NCBI GenBank assembly: GCA_903911925.1
Contig: CAIWFH010000040.1
Span: forward strand, 1 to 46,774
Source of the DNA: an uncultured Acidobacteriaceae bacterium
GTDB lineage: Bacteria > Acidobacteriota > Terriglobia > Terriglobales > Acidobacteriaceae
Length of the DNA stretch: 46,774 bases
Direction of reading: 5' to 3'
Under the pieces are notes generated by a model. The model was not told where the DNA came from. It worked only from the letters and a program-made list of their open reading frames with translations, and ran no database searches. Below, one piece after another: positions 32,801 through 39,392 of the stretch. The translations under genes were made by a program, and so were the position numbers. Within the stretch, counting starts at the first letter, position 1. Each line of letters begins with the position of its first letter.

Positions 32801-34036
32801 CAGTGTCCCAACCTCAAAGTATTCTGCCGTTGCGTCGATCCATAGCGAGTCTCCGCCTTTTCCCGTTGCCGGGACGTAAACAATCGCATGGTCAAACAAG
32901 TTCATTCCGGGCAGATCCTTCTCGATGTCGAACCCCGGACCGGTTTGCAACAGAGCCATATCAGCCGGTATCCCCGCCGCCCTCAGCATTGCCACCAGCA
33001 ACGCTGCCTTGTCTTTGCAATCGCCGTAGTGCCGTTTCAGCACTTCGGCCGCACTTGTCGGCTTGAGACTCGCCTCGCCGAATTCGATTCCTGTGTAGCG
33101 CACCTCTTTGTGCAGTTTCGCGACAATCTTCATGATCGCTGCCATGCGGTCGCTTCCCAGCTTCGCCGGCAACAGGCTCTTCACCTTATCCGGTTCGATG
33201 TTGGGTTCGGCAAGCTGCCGGTAAGTCTTTGCCACTGCCTCCCATGAAGCGCCTGTCGAGAATGAAACGATCGGGGCATGAGTCTCACGGCGCACAAGCC
33301 GCACGTCCGACTCAACGTATGCCGGCACATATCCCTGTTCCACAGTGAAATGGCGAATCCCGTTCGTCACTTCGTTCTTGATCTCAGCCTTGGGCATGTT
33401 TTGCAGCTTGTACTGGAAGTTGGTCGACTCGGGAACGTCGATCAGGATCTCAGCCCGCAACACCGGGTTGTTCCTTGCGAAGCCATCCCAGTACACCTCG
33501 CCGCCGGCGAAGAACGGCTCCTTGTCGCTGAGCTGAATTTCACACTCGATAATTGCGCCCACTGCGGCTCCCGGAACCGGAGCCTTGCGAACGCGCGCGT
33601 CCGTGTAGGTGTCTTGCGTATCTTCTTTTGCAGGGCCATCCGTGACCGTTTTTGGATCGAGCGTGCTCACCTTGCCGTCGGACCCAATGACCCGCGCACG
33701 GAATTCCGGCGGATTCTGATACCACGGAGCCCACGGCATTCTCATTTCCGACAACTGATCGACGCCCTCCTGGGTCTCCAGCCGGTAGACGATCAGGTGG
33801 GTAAATGTCTTTCGTCCCGATGCATCGATCGAGTAATGATCCCGTTCGAAGAAAACAGTTGCCCCGGCGAACGGCTCGGCGGGCACCTTGGCTGCGGCCG
33901 TCTGCATCTCGGCCGCCATCGCCGAGAAAGCGGGACCGGTGATTGGCCAGAGTGGCTCTTCACTGATTGCCAGGTTAAGAGGAGAGAAGCCGAGAAATAA
34001 CAGGAAGGCGAACGAACGGGCTAACCTTGAGAACAT
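29870..34036 (-). CDS. DUF3857/transglutaminase-like protein with TPR region, 1388 residues
   Basis: This very large exported protein has a signal peptide (MFSRLARSFAFLLFLGFSPL, cleavage near 25). A DUF3857 beta domain (about 50-250) leads into a transglutaminase-like papain-fold domain (about 270-410) with an apparent triad Cys340 (HYGDCKDKAA), His383 (FDHAIVYV) and Asp401 (LWIDATAE). DUF3858-like beta structure follows (about 540-690). The last 650 residues are alpha-helical repeats with TPR-like pairs, such as HSQMAFVYLKAGLGDLARKE and STYALAQTRLKVLAAA. The family is common in Bacteroidetes and Acidobacteria and usually about half this length; substrate and activity are unknown. It is a single-gene unit with 466 bp of spacer upstream. 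Confidence 0.85.
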   Translation of the reverse strand: MFSRLARSFAFLLFLGFSPLNLAISEEPLWPITGPAFSAMAAEMQTAAAKVPAEPFAGATVFFERDHYSIDASGRKTFTHLIVYRLETQEGVDQLSEMRMPWAPWYQNPPEFRARVIGSDGKVSTLDPKTVTDGPAKEDTQDTYTDARVRKAPVPGAAVGAIIECEIQLSDKEPFFAGGEVYWDGFARNNPVLRAEILIDVPESTNFQYKLQNMPKAEIKNEVTNGIRHFTVEQGYVPAYVESDVRLVRRETHAPIVSFSTGASWEAVAKTYRQLAEPNIEPDKVKSLLPAKLGSDRMAAIMKIVAKLHKEVRYTGIEFGEASLKPTSAAEVLKRHYGDCKDKAALLVAMLRAAGIPADMALLQTGPGFDIEKDLPGMNLFDHAIVYVPATGKGGDSLWIDATAEYFEVGTLPAMDRGRLALIVADETTGLKETPAANPEDDKVTELRDVAMAEYGGANITETSMTHGDSDANYRSFYGEELTREKREAIENYAKNVYKAKALGAVTHGDAHDLTQPFALKLVMTEAKRANTVIDDAVVGVPYGDIFSRLPEWFRTDPRVDGEKLTPQEKENLKRAVAARVSQYDVHPFVTEWRYTITPAEGFKLRVLPENKTTQMGPAKLTQHYEVDPQGVIKATLQFDTGKPGYTVDEVLALRDAVLGSYKQDMIAIWFDQVGAGLLAEGKIRAALAADRALIEKRPNDSLHHSQMAFVYLKAGLGDLARKEAEQAIKLDEKSPVGYRTLGWMCEFNEIGLQFARGFDWDCAANALKKALALEPDDTNTAVSLGFLNEYDKDGERYSPKATLSDAVAYFRAVKEKEKSVGEQYDDNVFFDLFYGGREKELLDELGKVSMTTARRALAVAANVAEVGGEKGVTAGIDRADHLSGGTEERNAALRTAGYELVRLRIYPEAAGIFSAAVEGQQNASDIAQKIDLYKKLTQWKGEFLPATDPRSPVQQLLVAEISGSYSDAIAARYLTRQAFSSDEDWRRTIESTVRESGWYRPRANRTGESATALLDQLVGTIKLTDEGDDESGHRITCQREGSRPSHYFVIKQDGAYKVVTSGGRFSETGNEVLYLLKSGREKEARALLDWLRGMTHKGGGDDPLSGPSFPHFWTAGDKGDAAAMRLAAGSLLSWNDGISEQLPTLRSEWETATGERKLNLAIVLANGYMYLQDGVHLKEMAAGIMKDYPDSNVALTLAGNADTLLKDWDDLKKMFDGQIAKHPEDESVLRLESSFLEEKCDWAGSRAALQKIFDLGKATAEDYNSYAWTGLFDGKVDDDTLKQARQADMMTNNWNFSILHTLASLYAYQGKTTEARDALLKAMAADSETKPSPDVWFVFGSIYEKYGLNDAATEAYAKVEKPLGRISPQSTYALAQTRLKVLAAAAN

Positions 34037-34503
34037 GGTCCACGGCCTTGCAGATGATTTGAGTTGGCTCCCATCCTAGCACGCTGTTTTGCATCGCCGC
34101 CTGCTGGCAGGCTCGATGACCGGTCCTAACCAACCTGAGGGTGTCACCGGTCCCTCGCAGTTGGGGACCGGTGATGAAAGCTGGAACACAAACAAAAGGC
34201 TGCGTCGCGGACGTGTCACCGGCTACTCGTCCCCAACCCGGTTCGGGGCTGCCTTGGAACAACTCCCCACCGATAGCGAAAAAAGTCAAAGGGACGAGTT
34301 GCCGGCCATCCGCCCACAACCGCTTATACCCCACTCCCTCCCCAACTTTTGCCGCAAACCAAAGAAAATAAAGATATTACATCGAAAAAACCCGTTTTTA
34401 CTCCACTAAACAAAGGACTTAACGGCCAGCCAAGGCCTCGACGGGCTGGTCTGAACCCACAGGGTGGGCACTTGAAGTAATCACTGGCAGTGTAACGAAG
34501 GGT
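34037..34503. other. 467-bp spacer with inverted repeats
   Basis: No gene is seen between two minus-strand genes. It contains a perfect 10-bp inverted repeat (CACCGGTCCC at 34145-34154, GGGACCGGTG at 34164-34173), with partial copies of ACCGGT nearby at 34130 and 34206, and an AT-rich stretch at 34360-34415. An 11-bp inverted repeat at 34448-34510 reaches into the end of the hydrolase gene. The promoter of the large DUF3857 gene should lie in the first 150 bp. Confidence 0.55.
34145..34173. repeat. 10-bp perfect inverted repeat (CACCGGTCCC)
   Basis: CACCGGTCCC and GGGACCGGTG are separated by 9 bp, with further CACCGG/CCGGT cores on both sides within 80 bp. It looks like a short interspersed palindromic element; an operator for the DUF3857 gene about 110 bp away is possible. 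Confidence 0.6.
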
Positions 34504-34510
34504 TCAGACC
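34448..34510 (-). terminator. Long-loop inverted repeat at the 3' end of the Lol-like operon
   Basis: GGTCTGAACCC (34448-34458) and GGGTTCAGACC (34500-34510) are perfect 11-bp inverted arms 41 bp apart; the second arm overlaps the stop codon of the hydrolase gene. A similar GGTCTGAA-type hairpin follows the zinc-ribbon gene at 37435. Neither has a U-tract, so 3'-end protection or a dispersed palindrome is as likely as termination. Confidence 0.4.
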
Positions 34511-35532
34511 GCCTCAGGAACCTTTACGGCGCTGGCGGCATTCACCATGTCGCGGATGGCATCGATCACCAGGGCTGGTTCGTCCAGGTGGATCCAGTGC
34601 GCGCTGGCCGGCGCAATCACCTGCTGCACGTTGTCGCCGATGCGGTCAAGTTGCTGGGCCGATAGCGGGGTAGATTTCCCCGGGGTCAACACCATGACAG
34701 GGATGTTGTGGATGGGCTCTGCATCCTGCATCTCTCTTACGGTGTCTGGAACTGCGTCGACATGGCTCCGCATGCCGGAGTAGGAGCCGGGGCGCGACCA
34801 ATGCGCCGCGACGGCGGGCCAGGTCTCCCGGGGCATCTTGCCGACTTCTTCCGTAACCCTTCCCAGCACGTGGCGGCCGCCTGCTCCGGCGGCTCCGGCA
34901 AGCTGGCCAGAGAGCCGGCCCGAGCGGCAGAGCGCCGAGGTGACGGCCAGGCGCGCCAGCCCCACGCGGGCAACTGGAATCGCGACGCGGAAGAGCTTTT
35001 TGCCCAGGTCGATCTGGGACTGCTTGCTGGGGTCGAGCGGCGGCCACTCTTCGCAGCGCATGGGATCGACGAGCAGCACGCTGAGCACTTCTTCGGGATA
35101 AAGCAGCGCGTAACGGCGCATCACCAACCCGCCAAACGAGTGGCCGACCAGGATATAAGGCGGCTTGACCTCAGCGCCCTCAAGCATGGCATGCAGCTCA
35201 ACCGCGATGTTGGTGGGCGTGCGAGCGGTGCGGCAGGGGCTGCTCCAGCCGAGGCCGCTGCGATCATAAGAGGCCGTGTAGGTGAAACCCGACACCGACT
35301 CCTGAATCCGAAACCAGTTAAGGTTGGTGGCCGCAATGCCGGCCTCAAAAAGCACGGTTGGACCGCCCGATCCTTTTTCAAGCAGGTAGAGCCTGCTTCC
35401 GGGCGCAATCTCAATCCACCTGCCCTGACCGGTGTAGCGGAGCCGGTCGCGGCGTCCGCCGTTCAACTGATAGAGATACCCGGCCAGCGGGAGGGCGATA
35501 ACAACGCAGAGAATCGAGAAAAGCAGAATCAT
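34504..35532 (-). CDS. Alpha/beta hydrolase with N-terminal membrane anchor
   Basis: The 342-residue protein has an N-terminal hydrophobic helix (MILLFSILCVVIALPLAGYL) acting as signal anchor, so the catalytic domain likely faces the periplasm. The alpha/beta hydrolase fold is shown by the nucleophile elbow VGHSFGGLVMRRYA (Ser), a conserved YDRSGLGWS segment, and a late His in SAHWIHLDEPALVI. It resembles esterases and proline-iminopeptidase-like enzymes; substrate is unknown. Its start overlaps the LolA-like gene stop by 4 bp, making it the last gene of a three-gene operon. Confidence 0.85.
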   Translation of the reverse strand: MILLFSILCVVIALPLAGYLYQLNGGRRDRLRYTGQGRWIEIAPGSRLYLLEKGSGGPTVLFEAGIAATNLNWFRIQESVSGFTYTASYDRSGLGWSSPCRTARTPTNIAVELHAMLEGAEVKPPYILVGHSFGGLVMRRYALLYPEEVLSVLLVDPMRCEEWPPLDPSKQSQIDLGKKLFRVAIPVARVGLARLAVTSALCRSGRLSGQLAGAAGAGGRHVLGRVTEEVGKMPRETWPAVAAHWSRPGSYSGMRSHVDAVPDTVREMQDAEPIHNIPVMVLTPGKSTPLSAQQLDRIGDNVQQVIAPASAHWIHLDEPALVIDAIRDMVNAASAVKVPEAV

Positions 35533-36329
35533 GGAGCGTCCTGGAAATGGGAGATTTGTGCTGCGCTGAAGTCCTTGGGGCCCAGATTTGCCTTTGCGCT
35601 TCCGCGATCGATAATCAGCAGCGTTGAACCGCTGTTGCCGCGTACCTTGGCCTCCACCTGGCCTGCGGACCAGATTCCGCCGTTGTGGCGAAGCCCGGAG
35701 TAGGTGAACTCCTTCACCGCGCCCGATCCTTTCATGGTCTTTTCAGCGTATACAGGAAAGCCGATGGTTTGATCGAGCCAGGTGCGGACTTCAGCGTAGT
35801 GGGTCTTGTCTGCTGCTGCGGGCGTGCTCTTCAAGACATCGCATTTGCGGCTGCCGCGCATGGTCGTATCAAGAACAGCTTGCCCCGGCCAGAAATACTG
35901 CGGCTCAAGAAAATCCTCGTAGCTGAATCCAGAGCCGAGCGGGCCGTCGCTCCACTTTTCAAACGGCAGGATAACCGGGGCCTTGTCTCCCGGATGTACA
36001 ATTTCGATCACATTTTGGCCATTGGGGCGCATTTCAAGCAGGATGTGAGAGAGTATGCGTGCCCGCACCAATGAGTCCGGTCCGGTCTTTGGAGCCGAGG
36101 CAACCTCTACGAGAATCCGCAGGACGCCGGGAAACCAGTGCGCTTTGATGGTGATGGGAACGCTCACCCTGGCGCCGTCGCCGTTCACACGAACCAGATG
36201 GCCGCTGGCGCGAAAGTCGGCGGTCTGCATTCGCTCACACGGAGCCCTAAGCACAGCAGGCGCTTCTGCAGCGCGCGCTGTCATCACGAAGAGAGCCACT
36301 GCCCCTGCTGCGCAAAGGAGGCGTTTCAT
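35529..36329 (-). CDS. LolA-superfamily outer-membrane lipoprotein-sorting-like protein
   Basis: The 266-residue exported protein has a signal peptide cleaved near AARA/AE (residue 21). The mature part shows the LolA-like fold pattern, with the characteristic GPLGSGFSYEDFLEPQYFW segment, then an LDQTIGFPVYAEK strand as in uncharacterised acidobacterial/proteobacterial LolA-like proteins. These proteins are thought to carry a hydrophobic ligand such as lipid between membranes. Position between a LolD-like ATPase and a hydrolase, with 4-bp overlaps on both sides, supports a lipid or lipoprotein trafficking role. The ligand is not known. Confidence 0.72.
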   Translation of the reverse strand: MKRLLCAAGAVALFVMTARAAEAPAVLRAPCERMQTADFRASGHLVRVNGDGARVSVPITIKAHWFPGVLRILVEVASAPKTGPDSLVRARILSHILLEMRPNGQNVIEIVHPGDKAPVILPFEKWSDGPLGSGFSYEDFLEPQYFWPGQAVLDTTMRGSRKCDVLKSTPAAADKTHYAEVRTWLDQTIGFPVYAEKTMKGSGAVKEFTYSGLRHNGGIWSAGQVEAKVRGNSGSTLLIIDRGSAKANLGPKDFSAAQISHFQDAP

Positions 36330-36997
36330 CCCTGGATCCTTCCGTCGCGAATGCGAATGTGCCGCGGCGCGGAGCGGGCAATTTCATCCTCATGGGTAAT
36401 GACCACCAGCGTCATGCCCCGCTTCTGCTGAATGCCGATGAGGATTTCCATGATTCGCGCGGAGTTTTCGCTGTCGAGGTTGCCGGTGGGCTCGTCGGCA
36501 AGCAGAATCGTGGGGTCGTTGGCCAGCGCGCGGGCAATAGCCACCCGCTGGCGTTCTCCGGCGGAGAGCTGGTTGGGATACTGGTTCATCCGCTCATCCA
36601 GGCCCATCTCGTGGAGCAGCGCCTCGGCTTTTTGCGCGCGGTGGTTGGCGTTCTCGCTGGTGGCGAGCATGGGCACCTGCACATTTTCGATGGCCCGCAG
36701 CGTAGGCAACAGATAGAAAGCCTGAAACACGAACCCCACCTGGCGGGAGCGGTAGGCGTCGAGATCAACGGCGGAACCGAGCAGAGCGTTCTTATAGAGC
36801 ACCTGGCCACTGGTGGGAACATCGAGTCCGCCGAGAAGTTGCAGCATGGTGGATTTGCCGCTGCCGCTGGGGCCGCTGATGGTGACATACTCGCCGGCCG
36901 GAATGGAAAGGTCGACACCGCGCAGGGCTTCAATGCGTCCCTCGTCGTAGCTTTTGCGCAGGTCGCGCACCTCAAGCAGGGGGCCAATGCCAGTCAT
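36326..36997 (-). CDS. LolD/MacB-type ABC transporter ATPase
   Basis: The 223-residue ATPase has Walker A SGPSGSGKSTM, Q-loop VFQAFYLLPTLRAIENV, signature LSAGERQRVAIARAL (LSAGE in place of LSGGQ), Walker B ILLADEPTGNLDS and switch VVITHED. Length and TGNLDS are typical of the LolD/MacB/FtsE group that powers mechanotransmission permeases. No FtsX/LolC-like permease is encoded next to it; downstream genes are LolA-like and a hydrolase. It begins the operon, and its stop overlaps the LolA-like start by 4 bp. Confidence 0.87.
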   Translation of the reverse strand: MTGIGPLLEVRDLRKSYDEGRIEALRGVDLSIPAGEYVTISGPSGSGKSTMLQLLGGLDVPTSGQVLYKNALLGSAVDLDAYRSRQVGFVFQAFYLLPTLRAIENVQVPMLATSENANHRAQKAEALLHEMGLDERMNQYPNQLSAGERQRVAIARALANDPTILLADEPTGNLDSENSARIMEILIGIQQKRGMTLVVITHEDEIARSAPRHIRIRDGRIQG

Positions 36998-37477
36998 TGA
37001 ATCTCCACTAGTGAGAGGCGCTCGCCCGGCAGCGCGGTGATAAGCCCGGCGGCCAACGCTGCATCGCAGAGACCTTTGATTGAAAATGGGGAGATGAACA
37101 CTTTAGCAGCCATTCTGTTGGGTTAAATCCTCGCGCGGTCGGAGTGGAGGAAAGGCCCGCGAAGGCCAGTCTAACCAGCAGCAGGCGACCTGTCACCCTC
37201 GATTTTACAGCGTTTCTGTTCCGAAGCCGTCAGGGGCTTTCAATCGTTGGATGGATTTTGGAGCAATCTATTGGCAGACGCAGAAAAATGCGCCAATGGC
37301 GTTTATGCCCTGGGCAGGGCCGGCCAAATGCGGATAGGCAAACAGGGATTAGGCCGCCTAAGGGAATCAGCTGCGAACTTTGCCGGAGCCGATGCTGCTT
37401 TGGGGCTTTGCTTGTGACTTCGTGAAGCGGGATGCAGTCTGAATCTCGATTGGGAAATTCAGACCGCAAACGAATAA
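36998..37477. other. 480-bp spacer without recognised gene
   Basis: Overlapping frames at 37144-37425 (plus) and 37230-37469 (minus) have no ribosome site or family features. The region should hold the promoter of the LolD-like operon near its left end and the 3' hairpin of the zinc-ribbon gene at its right end. Confidence 0.55.
37435..37466 (-). terminator. Hairpin after the zinc-ribbon gene
   Basis: GTCTGAAT (37437-37444) and ATTCAGAC (37457-37464) pair perfectly, extended by GC/GC past one mismatch, with a 12-nt loop. It is 12 bp beyond the stop codon on the minus strand; no U-tract is present. Confidence 0.45.
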
Positions 37478-37804
37478 CTAGCGTCCACGGCCGCGAGAAC
37501 TGCCGCCGCCGCCGCCGCTGCCCTTGCGCGCCTGGTAGCAGTCCCGGCAGAATACCGGGCGGTCGCCACGCGGTTCAAAAGGCACTGTTGTAGGCTGGCC
37601 GCAACCCGAACAAATCACAGGTGTACCCTGTGCCGGAGCCGAACGGTAGCCGGAGCCCCCCTGATCGTTCTTCTTTGCCATACGGCAATTCTTGCAACGC
37701 TTCGGGGTCGAGTAACCGCGTTCCTGGAAGAACGCCTGATCAGCAGCGGTGAAGGTGAAGTCCTGCCCGCAATCGCTGCACTGTAATGAAATATCTCCGG
37801 CCAT
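37478..37804 (-). CDS. Small zinc-ribbon protein with Gly/Arg-rich tail
   Basis: The 108-residue protein starts at the ATG at 37804, with ribosome site GAGGAG 5 nt before it. There are two zinc-ribbon halves. The first is CSDC...CKNC with the family phrase FTFTAADQAFFQERGY (probable zinc-binding domain found widely in bacteria). The second is CSGC...CRDC with PFEPRGDRPVFCRDCY. The tail is GSGGGGGSSRGRGR, resembling RNA-binding RGG boxes. Function is unknown; nucleic-acid binding is inferred from the ribbon and tail. It is divergent from the GT4 gene and forms its own unit with a hairpin behind it. Confidence 0.85.
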   Translation of the reverse strand: MAGDISLQCSDCGQDFTFTAADQAFFQERGYSTPKRCKNCRMAKKNDQGGSGYRSAPAQGTPVICSGCGQPTTVPFEPRGDRPVFCRDCYQARKGSGGGGGSSRGRGR

Positions 37805-38128
37805 GGGTCTCCTCGTGGAGATTGTACAGCCCAATATGTCGTTTGCGCACAAGGATTCTGCGGAATTAAGAAACTAATAACGGGCCGGCACCTGCGAGGG
37901 AACGAATTGCACCCGCCTGAATTCACGCAATTTATCATTTCCTTATCGTTTCTTTGATATAGAACCGAGCCATGGAAGTGGATCGGCGCCAGGATTTGCT
38001 GGCGTGGGGTGAAGAGTTCAACCTCATCCGTCGCGTTCCGGGGGGCAAGAAACAAGACGCGGGGCCAACCTTCCCACCGGAAGCGGTATCATCGTTGCAC
38101 TCGAATTCCTCAAGGATTGCGGATAGGT
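37805..38128. other. Divergent spacer between zinc-ribbon and GT4 genes
   Basis: The 324 bp contain an AT-rich block at 37925-37965 (TTTATCATTTCC, then TTTGATATAG) that probably includes promoter elements for one or both genes. No coding sequence is supported. Confidence 0.45.
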
Positions 38129-39229
38129 ATGCGGATCGTTTACGTGCTCACTTCGCTGGGCATGGGCGGGGCGGAGCGGCAGGTGGTTGCGCTGGCCAAG
38201 CGGATGGCAGCGCGTGGCCATGCAGTCTGCATTCTGGTGCTGCGGGCTCAGGTGGCAGAGCAATGGGCCACTGACCTTACGATCTTTCACCTGGGGATGC
38301 GCAGGAACCCTGCAAGCTTTGTTACCGCGATGGCGCGGGGGCGGCGCTTCCTCGTTGAGTTTCGTCCCGACCTGGTTCATAGCCACAGCTTTCACGGGAA
38401 TCTTGCGGCCCGGCTGCTCAAAGCCGGCATGCCTGCGTTGCGGGTTGTGTCTACGGTGCACAACGTGTATGAAGGCGGCTGGGGGCGGATGCTTGCGTAC
38501 CGGCTGACCGATAGGTTGGCCCGGATCACGACGGCGGTGAGCCATGCGGCCGCCGATCGCTTCGTCGAATTAAAGGCTGTCTCGCAGGAGAAGTGTGCGG
38601 TTGTGCCCAACGGGATCGACCTCGGAGAATTTCATCCCAGCACGGAACGCCGGGAGCAAACGAGAGCCGCGATGGACGTGGAGGGGGAGTTCATCTGGCT
38701 TGCGGCGGGACGCATTGCGCCCGCGAAGGACTATCCGAACCTGCTAAGGGCCTTTCAGCGGATTCTTGCGTCGCGGAGTAGTGCGCAGTTGTGGGTCGCG
38801 GGCGAAGGCGAAACGGAAGAATCATCCCGGGTGCGATCCCTGGCATCGGAACTGGGGATGGATCAGGCCGTTCGCTGGCTCGGACTGCGCCGCGACATGC
38901 CTGCGCTGCTGGATGCGGCGGACGGATTCGTGCTGGGTTCGGCTTGGGAGGGAATGCCGCTTGCAGTGGGCGAGGCTATGGCGATGGAGAATCCCGTTGT
39001 CTGCACCGATGTGGGCGGCGTGCGGGAACTGGCGGGAGAGGCGGGAACTCTGGCGCCGCCGAAGAATCCGGAAGCGCTCGCCGAAGCCATGCTCGACCTT
39101 ATGCGTTGGCCGCCAGAAGACCGCCTGACGCTGGGTCGGGCCGCGCGCGCACGCATCTTGAGGGACTTCAACATGGATGCGAGAGCCGATGACTGGGAGA
39201 CGATCTACTTGAAGTGCATCCGGGATTGA
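38129..39229 (+). CDS. GT4-family glycosyltransferase
   Basis: The 366-residue GT-B enzyme starts at the ATG at 38129, with GGATAGGT just before it. The N-terminal domain has the donor/acceptor loop LTSLGMGGAERQV and HSHSFHGNLAARLL. The C-terminal domain begins VPNGIDLGEFHPS and carries AAGRIAPAKDYPNLLRAF, then GSAWEGMPLAVGEAMAM, the E-x7-E motif of retaining GT4 enzymes, then VCTDVGGVREL. It probably adds a sugar to a lipid-linked glycan at the inner face of the membrane. Neighbours give no pathway. The sugar transferase at 25286 could be part of the same export route. Confidence 0.9.
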   Translation: MRIVYVLTSLGMGGAERQVVALAKRMAARGHAVCILVLRAQVAEQWATDLTIFHLGMRRNPASFVTAMARGRRFLVEFRPDLVHSHSFHGNLAARLLKAGMPALRVVSTVHNVYEGGWGRMLAYRLTDRLARITTAVSHAAADRFVELKAVSQEKCAVVPNGIDLGEFHPSTERREQTRAAMDVEGEFIWLAAGRIAPAKDYPNLLRAFQRILASRSSAQLWVAGEGETEESSRVRSLASELGMDQAVRWLGLRRDMPALLDAADGFVLGSAWEGMPLAVGEAMAMENPVVCTDVGGVRELAGEAGTLAPPKNPEALAEAMLDLMRWPPEDRLTLGRAARARILRDFNMDARADDWETIYLKCIRD

Positions 39230-39392
39230 ATAATGGGCTCTGAATGGCCGCGAACACTCCCCTTTAACAACTCCGGTCCGATCGGCAGTTGCCGAACTCG
39301 CCCGAGGCTTGATGGTAACCTTATCAGCGGTTTTTCAAGCCGTTTTTTCTTGCGGTGAATGGGGTCGAGGCAGGCGTATTGGAGGAGGAGCA

